A stretch of DNA of 64,000 bases from DUPQ01 sp964563155. GTDB taxonomy: Bacteria; Bacillota; Clostridia; DUPQ01. A program made the position numbers and the translations under genes. The DNA is taken from NCBI GenBank assembly GCA_964563155.1, contig CAZLVL010000003.1, forward strand, positions 85,725 through 149,724, read 5' to 3'. Each line of letters begins with the position of its first letter. Within the stretch, counting starts at the first letter, position 1. Positions 52,391 to 61,330 of this stretch are shown piece after piece. The notes beneath the pieces are model-generated. The model saw only the letters and a list, made by a program, of their open reading frames with translations, did not search any database and was not told the DNA's origin.

Positions 52391-53839
52391 TTAATAGGCT
52401 ACTGCCCATACAACCATGTGTTTTGCGGGGCCTTTACAGCAAACGCATTCATCAGACAAGTTTTCTTGCTCAAAGGGGATACAACGAGATGTAACTCCAA
52501 CCTCTTCTTTTAGCTGAGCTTCACAGTCTGGACTTCCACACCACATAGCCTTAACAAAACCACCCTTGTTTGCCATAATATCCTTTAGTTCTTGCATATT
52601 AAGGGCTACATGGGTATTGGCTTTTAAGTTATCTTCAGCCATCTTAAACATATTTTCTTGAATTTGATCTAAACTTCTCAAAACTTCATCTTTAAGTTGG
52701 TCTAGACTTACAAAGGCTTTTTCCTTATTATCTCTTCTAACTAGGACACATTGGTTATTTTCAATATCTTTAGGACCTATTTCCAGTCTTAAGGGAACCC
52801 CTTTCATTTCATGCTCTGCAAACTTCCAACCTGGAGATTGGTCAGATACATCAATTGACACCCTTATTCCTTGGGCTTTAAGTTCTTCTAAAAGAGAATA
52901 AGCTTTATCAAGCACTCCTTCTTTGTGCTGAGCTATGGGAACAATCATAACTTGAACAGGAGCAACTTTAGGAGGTAACTTTAAGCCAGAGTCATCTCCG
53001 TGAGACATTATTATCCCCCCTATAATCCTAGTGGACATACCCCAAGATGTTTGGAAGGGATGTTTTAGGGTGTTGTCTTTATCTGTAAAGGTAATTTCAA
53101 AAGCCTTAGCAAAACCGTCACCAAAATAGTGGCTGGTTGCACTTTGAAGAGCCTTTTTGTCATGCATCATACACTCTATAGTATAGGTGTCTTCGGCACC
53201 TGCAAATTTTTCACTTTCAGTTTTTTGCCCCTTTACAACAGGCATTGCTAAATAATTTTCAGCAAAGTCTGCATAGACATCCAACATTAAAAGGGTTTCC
53301 TCTACAGCTTCTTGAGAGGTTTGGTGAATTGTATGCCCTTCTTGCCATAGAAACTCTCTGTGCCTTAAAAATGGTCTTGTGGTTTTTTCCCATCTAACCA
53401 CAGAACACCATTGATTATATTTTTTGGGCAAATCTCTCCAGGATTTAATAATATTTTTGTAGTGGTCACAAAACAAAGTTTCAGAAGTTGGTCTTACGCA
53501 TATTCTTTCGGTTAACTCTTCAGAGCCTCCCATGGTAACCCAAGCCACCTCTGGAGCAAAGCCATCAACATGGTCTTTTTCTTTTTGCAAAAGAGATTCC
53601 GGTATAAACATAGGCATATATACATTTTCATGGCCTGTTGCCTTAAACATAGCATCCAAGCTTGCCTGAATATTTTCCCAAAGAGCATAGGCATATGGTC
53701 TTAAAACAACACAACCCTTAACCTGAGTATAGTCAATTAATTCTGCCTTAGTAACCACATCGGTATACCATTTGGCAAAATCATCTTCTCTTTTTGTTAT
53801 TTGCTCAACATCTCTCTTTTCTTTGTTTTTTCCCGTCAT
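52391..53839 (-). CDS. proS: Prolyl-tRNA synthetase, archaeal-type (ProS type 3)
   Basis: 482 residues, the short form without the editing insert. KGCVVLRPYAYALWENIQ at the N-terminus, class II motif 2 (RWEKTTRPFLRHREFLWQEGHT), and motif 3 with TSWGMSTRIIGGIIMSHGD. The anticodon domain ends in a Cys-rich zinc element (CGSPDC, CVCC) and a C-terminal AVAY, all typical of the archaeal/eukaryal type found in some Clostridia. The start overlaps the end of nrdR by 35 bases on the same strand, an unusually long overlap that keeps both family starts and ends. Confidence 0.95.
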   Translation of the reverse strand: MTGKNKEKRDVEQITKREDDFAKWYTDVVTKAELIDYTQVKGCVVLRPYAYALWENIQASLDAMFKATGHENVYMPMFIPESLLQKEKDHVDGFAPEVAWVTMGGSEELTERICVRPTSETLFCDHYKNIIKSWRDLPKKYNQWCSVVRWEKTTRPFLRHREFLWQEGHTIHQTSQEAVEETLLMLDVYADFAENYLAMPVVKGQKTESEKFAGAEDTYTIECMMHDKKALQSATSHYFGDGFAKAFEITFTDKDNTLKHPFQTSWGMSTRIIGGIIMSHGDDSGLKLPPKVAPVQVMIVPIAQHKEGVLDKAYSLLEELKAQGIRVSIDVSDQSPGWKFAEHEMKGVPLRLEIGPKDIENNQCVLVRRDNKEKAFVSLDQLKDEVLRSLDQIQENMFKMAEDNLKANTHVALNMQELKDIMANKGGFVKAMWCGSPDCEAQLKEEVGVTSRCIPFEQENLSDECVCCKGPAKHMVVWAVAY

Positions 53840-54314
53840 TATCTGTATCTCCTGTTTTTTTATGTTTTTCTTTTAGCATATCTATTTCTTTTACAAAAGT
53901 ATCTATATCATCAAAGTCCTTGTAAACCGAAGCAAATCTTACATAGGCCACATAGTCAATATCTATTAAGTGCTCAAGAACCAAATCTCCTATAACCTTA
54001 GATTCTACCTCTCTGCAGTTATTTTTGTAGAAGTCTAGTTCAATGGTATTAACTATGTCTTCTAGTTTTGTAATGGAAACCGGCCTTTTAGCACAGGCTA
54101 TTAATAATCTATTTAGCAACTTAGACTTGTCAAAGGCTTGTCTGGATTGATCCTTCTTTACAACCATAATGGGCTTTCTTTCTATGTTCTCATAGGTGGT
54201 AAAGCGTTCTTTGCAGTGCTGACATTCCCGTCTACGCCTTATGGCATAACCTTCTTCAGCAGGCCTTGAGTCAATAACCTTATCTTCTTCAAATCCGCAA
54301 TTTGGGCATTTCAT
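53805..54314 (-). CDS. nrdR: Transcriptional repressor NrdR
   Basis: 169 residues. Zinc ribbon MKCPNCGFEEDKVIDSR ... RRRRECQHCKERFTTYE, then the ATP-cone (PIMVVKKDQSRQAFDKSKLLNRLLIACAKRP). It represses ribonucleotide-reductase genes at NrdR boxes when dATP is high. GGAGG lies upstream of the ATG. The C-terminal basic tail (after ~155) is where it overlaps proS. No ribonucleotide reductase is in the window. Confidence 0.95.
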   Translation of the reverse strand: MKCPNCGFEEDKVIDSRPAEEGYAIRRRRECQHCKERFTTYENIERKPIMVVKKDQSRQAFDKSKLLNRLLIACAKRPVSITKLEDIVNTIELDFYKNNCREVESKVIGDLVLEHLIDIDYVAYVRFASVYKDFDDIDTFVKEIDMLKEKHKKTGDTDNDGKKQRKERC

Positions 54315-54344
54315 TTGTATTGCCTCCTTGTAGCTTCTTTATAG

Positions 54345-54373
54345 ATTATATTCCAATAACATTTATCTGGCAA
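54345..54373 (-). promoter_or_regulatory. Promoter of nrdR-proS-priA
   Basis: On the minus strand TTGCCA (54373-54368), 17-base spacer, TATAAT (54350-54345), 30 bases before the nrdR ATG. I see no NrdR box at it. Confidence 0.75.
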
Positions 54374-54394
54374 TGGACAAAAGCTAGGCCTTTT

Positions 54395-56662
54395 CTACTG
54401 AATTTTAATCAATTTTGCATATTCCAGCACCATTCTCTTCATTCCAGACATATCAAAATCAATCTCAATAATATCCATTCCATCTTCTGTATATAGGTCT
54501 TTCACACTGCCTTCCCCATATTTTTTGTGCAAGACTCTGTCAGATATAGCATATATTTCTTTGTATAAAGACTTATCTTTTGCGGTGGTCAAACCAGGAA
54601 TATCAATAGCCTTACCACCTCTTTTAACTGTAGGTGCTTGGTCTTGGCTAGTATATGAATCGAAAGAATAAGTCTTCCTACTAGGAAATCCATAACTTGG
54701 TTTTTTGTAACCATCTAACAATTCTTTGGGAATTTCTTTTAAGAATCTAGACTCAATGCTTGGTTCTGTTTTGCCAAACTTGGTTCTTTCTTTGGTATAG
54801 ACCATGTACAGTTTGTCCATGGCCCTAGTAATGCCCACATAGCAAAGTCGTCTTTCTTCTTCTAGCCCGTTTTCTCCTTCATTAACAGATAAGGCAGATG
54901 GGAAAAGTCCTTCTTCTAAACCTACTAAAAATACCACCTTAAACTCTAAGCCCTTAGCTGAGTGAAGGGTCATCATGGAGATATAATCTTCTTCTTCCAA
55001 CTCCTCGTTATCTGCATCTGTAGATAAGGTAGAACTTTCTAAGAACTCTTCTAAACTCAAGAGTTTTCCTTCTTCTTCTTTGTGAATTTCTTGTTGAAAG
55101 ACTATAGAGCTTTTTAGTTCTTTAATGTTTTCTACCCTTTCAATACCTAAAACAGGGTCATCTTGAAGGAAAAACTGATCTAATTGGGTGTGGTTTAATA
55201 TTTCATCATAAAGAAATTCCAGGCTTCCCGCTTGATTAAACTTTTTAAAATGTTCAATTAGCTCATAAAAGACCTGCAACTTCCCAGCAGCTGAGGAAAG
55301 CTCAGAAAACTTACTAGCATTAGCTATAACTTCATATGAAGACATGTTCTCTTTTAGAGCAATTGCTTGAATCTTATTTACAGTTACATTTCCTATGGCT
55401 CTTCTTGGTTTATTCAAAATCCTAAATAAGGAAGCCTCATCTCTATCATTTAGGACCACTCTCATGTAGGCCAACATGTCCTTTACTTCCATTCTAGAGA
55501 AGAAGCTAAGTCCTCCATAAATCCTGTATCTTATATCTTTTTCTCTCAAAACTCTTTCAAGAACCCTAGACTGGGCATTAGTTCTATAGAGGATTGCCAT
55601 ATCCTTAAGGGCAGTACCCCTATCATTTTGCTTATGTATTTCGCTAGCTACATACAAGGCCTCATGATTTTCATTGTACGCTTCGTAAACTGATATTTTA
55701 TGGCCCATATCTTTATAGGTTTTTAGCTTTTTATGTTTTCTAGCCTTATTATTTACAATAACTGCATTGGCAGCATCTAGAATCCTTTGACAAGACCGAT
55801 AATTAGTTTCCAATTTAATAACTGTACTATCTGGAAAATCCTTTTCAAAGTTTAATATATTTTTAATATTTGCTCCTCTAAAACTATATATGGATTGATC
55901 ATCGTCTCCTACAACAAAAAGATTTTTATACTTTTGAGATAACATAGCAAAAATCTTATACTGGGCAATATTTGTATCTTGGAATTCATCAATAAGGATA
56001 TATTTAAATATGTTTTGAAAATGATTTAAAATATGTTCGTGATCTATGAGCATGAAATATGTATTGTATATTATGTCATCAAAATCCATAGCATTATACT
56101 CAAGCATCTTTTCTTCATATAGCTCATATACCCTAGCTGCAATTCCCTTTTGATAGTCATTGGAATTTTTAGCCTGGTATTTTTTTGCATTTAAAAGATT
56201 ATCTTTGGCCCTACTTATTTCATAGGCAACCCAATTAGGATTAAAGGCCTTGGTACTAATGTTTAATTGGTCCATACATGACTTTATGACACTTTTTTTG
56301 TCATCAGTGTCGTATATTAAAAAGTTTTTCCTGTAACCAGCTTCCTCTGGAAAGGTTCTTAACATTCTTAAACAGGTTGAATGGATGGTGCCTAGCCAAG
56401 GAAAATACCTAGATGCTAAGTCTTGATTTAGTTCTAAGACCCTTTCTTTAATTTGCATAGCTGCCTTATTTGTAAAAGTAATAGCTAATATATTTCCTGG
56501 ACTTGCTAAACCTTCTTCAATAATATAGGCGATTCTTCTGGTTAATACCCTAGTTTTACCTGAGCCTGCTCCTGCTAAAACCAAAACTGGTCCTTGGGTT
56601 TTTGTAACAGCCATCCTTTGTTCATTATTTAAGTTTTCTAATATACCACTTTCTTTAGACAT
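54395..56662 (-). CDS. pcrA: ATP-dependent DNA helicase PcrA/UvrD
   Basis: 755 residues from ATG 56662 (MSKESGILENLNNEQ), which has GAGG 5 bases upstream; ATG 56701 adds 13 residues. UvrD motifs: Q-motif LNNEQRMAVT, Walker A LAGAGSGKTRVLTRRIAYI, ITFTNKAA, DEFQDTNIAQYKI, VGDDDQSIYSFRGA, TNYRS, MTLHSAKGLEFKVVFLVGLEEGLFP, and VGITRAM. The C-terminal KYGEGSV element contacts RNA polymerase in PcrA. The usual partner ligA does not follow in the window. Confidence 0.95.
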   Translation of the reverse strand: MSKESGILENLNNEQRMAVTKTQGPVLVLAGAGSGKTRVLTRRIAYIIEEGLASPGNILAITFTNKAAMQIKERVLELNQDLASRYFPWLGTIHSTCLRMLRTFPEEAGYRKNFLIYDTDDKKSVIKSCMDQLNISTKAFNPNWVAYEISRAKDNLLNAKKYQAKNSNDYQKGIAARVYELYEEKMLEYNAMDFDDIIYNTYFMLIDHEHILNHFQNIFKYILIDEFQDTNIAQYKIFAMLSQKYKNLFVVGDDDQSIYSFRGANIKNILNFEKDFPDSTVIKLETNYRSCQRILDAANAVIVNNKARKHKKLKTYKDMGHKISVYEAYNENHEALYVASEIHKQNDRGTALKDMAILYRTNAQSRVLERVLREKDIRYRIYGGLSFFSRMEVKDMLAYMRVVLNDRDEASLFRILNKPRRAIGNVTVNKIQAIALKENMSSYEVIANASKFSELSSAAGKLQVFYELIEHFKKFNQAGSLEFLYDEILNHTQLDQFFLQDDPVLGIERVENIKELKSSIVFQQEIHKEEEGKLLSLEEFLESSTLSTDADNEELEEEDYISMMTLHSAKGLEFKVVFLVGLEEGLFPSALSVNEGENGLEEERRLCYVGITRAMDKLYMVYTKERTKFGKTEPSIESRFLKEIPKELLDGYKKPSYGFPSRKTYSFDSYTSQDQAPTVKRGGKAIDIPGLTTAKDKSLYKEIYAISDRVLHKKYGEGSVKDLYTEDGMDIIEIDFDMSGMKRMVLEYAKLIKIQ

Positions 56663-56736
56663 TTGCACCTCATCTTCCTCTTTTCCAAAATATCTTATCA
56701 TTTCTGGCCCCTTATTTAAAGGTGAAAGGACATTAA

Positions 56737-56757
56737 AAACCGGCTTTCGCCGGTTTG
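56737..56757 (-). terminator. Terminator after hpf
   Basis: On the minus strand AAACCGGC, GAAA tetraloop, GCCGGTTT followed by more T (56756-56737, T run to 56733): eight pairs with a stable GNRA loop, 35 bases after the hpf stop. Confidence 0.85.
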
Positions 56758-56790
56758 TTTTTAATATTTTTTATATTTACAAAGGGTATC

Positions 56791-57327
56791 CTATTCGTAA
56801 GGCACCAAAAGCCCATAGTCTCCATCTTTTCTTTTATATACTACATTCACAATGCCAGTTTCTTGGTTTATAAACATAAAGAATTCATGGTTGAGCATTT
56901 CCATCTGCATGGTAGCCTCGTCTATATCCATTGGCTTAATTTGGAAATTCTTTGTTCTTACAATGTTATAGTCAGCTTCTTTAAAAGCAGCATTGCTTTC
57001 AAGATTCTGCCAGTTGTTAGGTACATCACCGTGGAATCTCTTTTCTAGTCTAGTCTTATTCTTTCTAACCTGTCTTTCAATAATATCCACAGATTTGTCT
57101 ATTTGCCCTAAAAGATCGTTTCCAGAAAGCTCTGCTCTAAAAATAACACCCTTCCATACAATGGTTGACTCCACTTTTGTATGTTTGGTTTGTTTTAAAG
57201 CTTCAACTACAACTGTTGCTTCTGTGTTTCCATTAAAAAACTTATCCAATTTAGCAAATTTCTTTTCGGTCCAGTTTTTGATCTCCTCGGTAATATCCAT
57301 TCTTCTTCCGACAATTGAAATCTTCAT
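56791..57327 (-). CDS. hpf: Ribosome hibernation promoting factor, long form
   Basis: 178 residues from ATG 57327 (MKISIVGRRMDITEEI), with AAAGGAG upstream; the frame opens 6 codons earlier at a TTG. An N-terminal S30AE/YfiA domain (to ~100) and the C-terminal dimerisation domain (about 125-178, NFQIKPMDIDEATMQMEMLNHEFFMF...VYKRKDGDYGLLVP) that lets the long form make 100S ribosome dimers. Single gene with its own promoter and terminator. Confidence 0.95.
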   Translation of the reverse strand: MKISIVGRRMDITEEIKNWTEKKFAKLDKFFNGNTEATVVVEALKQTKHTKVESTIVWKGVIFRAELSGNDLLGQIDKSVDIIERQVRKNKTRLEKRFHGDVPNNWQNLESNAAFKEADYNIVRTKNFQIKPMDIDEATMQMEMLNHEFFMFINQETGIVNVVYKRKDGDYGLLVPYE

Positions 57328-57364
57328 AAAACTATCTCCTTTCAAAATTTATACTTCTATTTAT

Positions 57365-57393
57365 ATTATAACCTAAGCACTTTAAAGCAACAA
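57365..57393 (-). promoter_or_regulatory. Promoter of hpf
   Basis: On the minus strand TTGTTG (57393-57388), 17-base spacer, TATAAT (57370-57365), 38 bases before the ATG. Confidence 0.65.
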
Positions 57394-57414
57394 TGAAGCT
57401 TTTCAAATATTGGG

Positions 57415-58155
57415 TTAATTATAAAAAACTTCTACTAGGCACAAGCCCTGAGCTCTAAGGGTTGGCCCACTCATCTGCCTATTTTTGCTTAAGATAATAT
57501 CCATTACCTTATCCCAAGGGATTTCTCCCTTTCCAATCTGCAAAAGGGTACCAGCAATTATTCTTACCATATTGTATAAAAAGCCATTACCCACTATATC
57601 TATATGAATTAAAGGACCATCTTGTGTAATATCTAGGGTGTATATTGTTCTTACAGTTTTTTTTACATTGCTTCCACTGGCCATAAAGGCTCTAAAGTCA
57701 TGTTCTCCTACAAAAAAGGAAGCTGCTTTTATCATCTTATCCACATCCAAGTCTTGTCTGACATGGTAGGTGGAATCCTTGTAAATTGCTGAAGCTACAT
57801 TTCTATTTAAAATCGTATAGCGATAATGCTTACCAACTGCACTGTATCTAGAATGAAAGTCCTTGTCCACCTCATAGGAGGTAAGAATCCTAATATCCTC
57901 TGGTAAAAGACTATTTAAGGCCATATAAAATCTGGAAGCAGGTATGGAAGAATCTATATGAAAGTTTGCACATTGGCCTAAAGCATTGACCTTAGCATCT
58001 GTTCTTCCACTTCCAATTAATTTGACCTCTTGGTTGGTTAACTTAAAAAGAGCATTTTCAATAACTTCTTGAACACTAAGGCCATTTTTTTGTCTTTGCC
58101 AGCCAGAATAGTTCTTACCCCTATATTCAATTATTAGAAAAATATTCTTTTCCAT
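57415..58155 (-). CDS. truA: tRNA pseudouridine synthase TruA
   Basis: 246 residues. Motifs: IEYRGKNYSGWQRQKNGLSVQEVIE at the N-terminus, the catalytic-Asp motif LIGSGRTDAKVNALGQCANF, KHYRYTILN, HDFRAFMASGS, and GNGFLYNMVRIIAGTLLQIGKGE. It modifies positions 38-40 of the tRNA anticodon arm. GGAC precedes the ATG. No clear promoter was found in the gap to the htrA terminator. Confidence 0.95.
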   Translation of the reverse strand: MEKNIFLIIEYRGKNYSGWQRQKNGLSVQEVIENALFKLTNQEVKLIGSGRTDAKVNALGQCANFHIDSSIPASRFYMALNSLLPEDIRILTSYEVDKDFHSRYSAVGKHYRYTILNRNVASAIYKDSTYHVRQDLDVDKMIKAASFFVGEHDFRAFMASGSNVKKTVRTIYTLDITQDGPLIHIDIVGNGFLYNMVRIIAGTLLQIGKGEIPWDKVMDIILSKNRQMSGPTLRAQGLCLVEVFYN

Positions 58156-58234
58156 ACTTTATGTCCTTTACAAGCCTTTTGACCATTAATTAATGCTTAC
58201 TTATATTTACTTATATTTCTTTCTTAGATAAATA

Positions 58235-58271
58235 ATATCATATCCCATTTTTTAGGTTAGGGATATGATAT
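58235..58271 (-). terminator. Hairpin terminator after htrA
   Basis: ATATCATATCCC (58235-58246) and GGGATATGATAT (58260-58271) form a perfect 12-pair stem with a 13-base loop. The T-rich tail after it on the minus strand is weak (TATTTATC). Located 80 bases after the htrA stop. It could also be a binding palindrome. Confidence 0.5.
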
Positions 58272-58350
58272 CATTACTTTTATCTTTTGTGGGCGTCTTT
58301 TATGGTCTTTTCCTAAAACAAATTTTTTATCTTATACTCTTATCTTCTTT

Positions 58351-59622
58351 TTAATTTTCATAAGGAGTTCTTTCTCCTATGGTAAGGGTTAAGGTTTTTT
58401 CTGCACCTGTCCTAATAACTACTATCTCAACTACTTGACCAACAGTACATTCATCTATTAGCTCTTTTAAATGACTAGGCGACTCTACCTTTTTGCCATT
58501 AAATGAAACAACTCTATCCCATTCTTTTAGGCCCCCTCTAAAAGCAGGGGTATCTTCTTCTACTCTTGTAATGTAGGTGCCTATGTCTGTAAGTTCCAAG
58601 CCGTACATCATGTTATACCAATTAAGGGTATTTTTATCAAGAATCTCTCCTATTGAAACACCAATATATGGTCTTCCTGTTACGTAGCCAAAAGAGATAA
58701 TATCATCTAGTATTTTCTTTACATCATTAATAGGAATTGCAAAACCAATACCGTCTATTTCGTTTCCATAGGATTTGGCATTGATGATACCTATTAATTC
58801 ACCGCCAAGATTTAGCATAGCACCTCCTGAATTGCCAGGATTAACAGCTGCATCTGTCTGTATAAGGGTCATCTTTTCATTATCTAAAATAATCTCTCTT
58901 TGCAAACCACTAATATAGCCTACTGTTAAGCTTTGGTGTAGGTAACCTAGAGGATTTCCAATTACTAATATTTGTTCTCCTACCAAAATTTTGTCGCTAT
59001 CTCCCAGGGTTAAAAAGTCTAAACCTTTGTAGTCAATTTTTAAAACAGCAATGTCCATTTGAGCATCTGATCCTATAAGACTAGCTTCTATGGGCTTGTT
59101 ATCCGAAGGATATACCCAGATCTTTTTAGCCCCTTCTATAACATGGTTATTAGTAACAATGTAGCCATCTTCACTAATAATAACTCCAGAGCCAGAACTG
59201 GTTGAAGGACTGGCGTTCCAAAAAGATGAGGAACTCTCTTTTTCTACCACTATACCAACAGTAGCATCTACCTTCTCAGCATATATTTGAGAGATGGAAG
59301 AATAGGTTTTACCTTTTTCAGAAAGGGAGTAAATTGGAGTGTTGTTTTTAGTTTGCTCATTATCTCCACCCTTGTTAGTACTGTTTTGCAAAGTAGATCC
59401 TGGTGTTTTATCTGTTGAGGCTTTAGGATAATATATTCCAGCTAAAACTCCTCCTGATAGACCAGCTAGTAAAGAAATAATTAAACAAAAAATTATTGTA
59501 ACGGTTAAGGCTTTTTTTATTGAAGACTGCTTTTTATAGTTTTCTTCTTGGCTGTATTCAGCCCTATTATATTGGTGATATAAATTGGATGAATTGTTTT
59601 TGTTATTATAAGGGTTATTCAT
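58351..59622 (-). CDS. htrA: Membrane-anchored HtrA/DegP-type serine protease
   Basis: 423 residues from ATG 59622 with AGGAGG upstream; the frame is open 20 codons further. Asn/Gln-rich cytosolic start, one membrane helix (about 40-65, LTVTIIFCLIISLLAGLSGG), a Ser/Thr/Lys-rich linker, then the trypsin-like domain with His in TNNHVIEG, Asp in MDIAVLKI and Ser in NPGNSGGAML. One C-terminal PDZ domain (IGTYITRVEEDTPAFRGGLKEWDRVVSFNG). It degrades or refolds damaged exported proteins. It lies just after a two-component pair and probably under its control. Confidence 0.95.
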   Translation of the reverse strand: MNNPYNNKNNSSNLYHQYNRAEYSQEENYKKQSSIKKALTVTIIFCLIISLLAGLSGGVLAGIYYPKASTDKTPGSTLQNSTNKGGDNEQTKNNTPIYSLSEKGKTYSSISQIYAEKVDATVGIVVEKESSSSFWNASPSTSSGSGVIISEDGYIVTNNHVIEGAKKIWVYPSDNKPIEASLIGSDAQMDIAVLKIDYKGLDFLTLGDSDKILVGEQILVIGNPLGYLHQSLTVGYISGLQREIILDNEKMTLIQTDAAVNPGNSGGAMLNLGGELIGIINAKSYGNEIDGIGFAIPINDVKKILDDIISFGYVTGRPYIGVSIGEILDKNTLNWYNMMYGLELTDIGTYITRVEEDTPAFRGGLKEWDRVVSFNGKKVESPSHLKELIDECTVGQVVEIVVIRTGAEKTLTLTIGERTPYEN

Positions 59623-59641
59623 GTGCTTACCTCCTACATTA

Positions 59642-59716
59642 ATAAGTAAATATAAACTCAGTTCAAAAAACATAAATCTCATTTAAAAAACATAAATACA
59701 GTTTAAAAAATATAAA
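59642..59716 (-). repeat. Four 20-bp direct repeats in the htrA leader
   Basis: On the minus strand TTTATRTTTTTT plus an eight-base tail repeats four times with an exact 20-base period (ends at 59716, 59696, 59676 and 59656 on plus); the last copy is partial. It lies between the htrA -10 box and the ribosome site, so it should be transcribed as a U-rich leader of about 110 bases. Confidence 0.85.
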
Positions 59717-59738
59717 CTCCTGTTTTTCTCATACTTTT

Positions 59739-59771
59739 ATTTTAGAATCTCTTTGTGAAAGATATGTGAAA
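59739..59771 (-). promoter_or_regulatory. htrA promoter with TTTCAC tandem box
   Basis: On the minus strand TTTCAC at 59771-59766 and again at 59760-59755 (11-base step), the latter as TTTCACAAA followed after 7 bases by -10 TAAAAT (59744-59739). There is no standard -35, so activation by a response regulator is likely. A third TTTCAC is at 59793-59788. Confidence 0.6.
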
Positions 59772-59799
59772 TTTAATAGTTTCTTGAGTGAAAGATTCA

Positions 59800-61329
59800 C
59801 TATTCATCAAATTTTTCCAGTTCAAACCAAAAAACTATGCCTGCATTTGCCTTGTAGACCCCATAATTTTGCTTATGCATATCCATAATTGCTTTAACAA
59901 TAGAAAGACCTAAGCCGTAGGAATTATCCCTTTCTTGTCTGGATTTGTCTTCTTTGTAAAAGCTGTCAAATATTTTATTGTAAACCTCATCATCTAATCC
60001 AGGGTGAGTGTTGTAGATTGATACTCTAATCTTGTTTCTTATTTCACTTAAATTGATGTTAATAATCTTTTTATTATCACAATACTTAACTGCATTTTCT
60101 AGAAGATTGGTCATGACTTGGATAATTTTGTTGTAATCTCCTTGGACAATATATTGGTCTTTGTAATTGAAGGTCAATTTTATTTCTGCTTTTTCTAGTA
60201 TTATCTTAAAGTCTTTTACTACCTCTTCAACCACTTCGTTAATGCTAAATATTGTTTCATCTATAGTGACTGTGCCACTTTCTAGTTGAGATAGGGTCAA
60301 AAGTTGGTTTACCATAAGGTTCATCTTAACAGCTTGGTCTGAAATAATTAGCAACTGCTTTTTGGACTGTTCATCAGGACAGTTTTCTTCTAACAGTTCA
60401 CAGTAGGCTAAAATTAAGGATAAGGGTGTTTTAAAATCATGGGAAACCGAAGCTATAAATTCCTTTTTTGTTTTGTTGGAAAGCTCTTGTTCAGCTAAAT
60501 TGCTACTTAACATTTGTGTTCTTTGTTCCATGTAGCCTATATTTTCTTGAAGCTTGATTCGCATCTCATTAATACTTTTTGCTAAGGTTCCAATCTCGTC
60601 ATTTGATTTAATTACACAAGACTCACTAAAATCCATGGTAGCGATTTTATTTGCCACATGATTTATATCCTCTATAGGCTTTGTTATTCTCCATGACACA
60701 ATAACAATGAGAAGCACTGCAATTAGAAGTGTAGAAAGTGAAAGGTAGACTACAAAACTTGAAGCTGTTTTAGCCAAGGTACCTATATACTCTTTAGGGG
60801 AAGAAAAAACGATATAGGATCTTAAGCTTTCTTGTGAGTCCTCAATTTGGGTTTGATAAACAAGGCTAACCAAACTTATGCTGGGATTTTCTTCGTCTTC
60901 TACATCATAGGTTTTAAAGGTATAAAGCTCTTTTATAGATTCTAAATCTCCTTTAGCTATGAGTTGACCAATATACTCTTTTGTCCTTTCAATGTCCAAG
61001 GGCTCACCAGGCAAATACCTTCCAGTTATCTTGGTAGCATAGCCAATATCAGCATGGGAAGAAGGCTTGTCGTAAACAAACCAGATTATTTCAATATTAT
61101 TTCTTTCTAACTTATCAAATTTATAGATAAGATCTCTTCTAAAGTCTACTGAGCCCACAGGCTCATCTGCAAAATGTTGATTAATCTCTTTAGCATACTC
61201 TTTTATTTCATCATACTTTTTTTTGGTATAAAACTTCTCAAAGAAAAGGTTACTAAAAAGAATAACTCCTAGGATATTCAATAATAAAATGCTGATGAAT
61301 ATAATTATAAGCTTGTTTCGAAGTTTAAT
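59800..61329 (-). CDS. Sensor histidine kinase with HAMP domain (ATT start proposed)
   Basis: 509 residues if started at ATT 61329, where GGAGG stands 6 bases upstream and the frame adds KLRNKLIIIFISILLL, completing the first membrane helix. The first usual codon, TTG 61281, would cut that helix and has no ribosome site. Then an extracytoplasmic domain (about 35-185), a second helix (about 188-212), HAMP (RITKPIEDINHVANKIA), the His box EFIASVSHDFKTPLSLI, N box NLLENAVKY and G box YGLGLSIVK. It overlaps the regulator region closely (1-base gap) and should phosphorylate it. Confidence 0.9.
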   Translation of the reverse strand: MKLRNKLIIIFISILLLNILGVILFSNLFFEKFYTKKKYDEIKEYAKEINQHFADEPVGSVDFRRDLIYKFDKLERNNIEIIWFVYDKPSSHADIGYATKITGRYLPGEPLDIERTKEYIGQLIAKGDLESIKELYTFKTYDVEDEENPSISLVSLVYQTQIEDSQESLRSYIVFSSPKEYIGTLAKTASSFVVYLSLSTLLIAVLLIVIVSWRITKPIEDINHVANKIATMDFSESCVIKSNDEIGTLAKSINEMRIKLQENIGYMEQRTQMLSSNLAEQELSNKTKKEFIASVSHDFKTPLSLILAYCELLEENCPDEQSKKQLLIISDQAVKMNLMVNQLLTLSQLESGTVTIDETIFSINEVVEEVVKDFKIILEKAEIKLTFNYKDQYIVQGDYNKIIQVMTNLLENAVKYCDNKKIININLSEIRNKIRVSIYNTHPGLDDEVYNKIFDSFYKEDKSRQERDNSYGLGLSIVKAIMDMHKQNYGVYKANAGIVFWFELEKFDE

Positions 61330-61330
61330 T

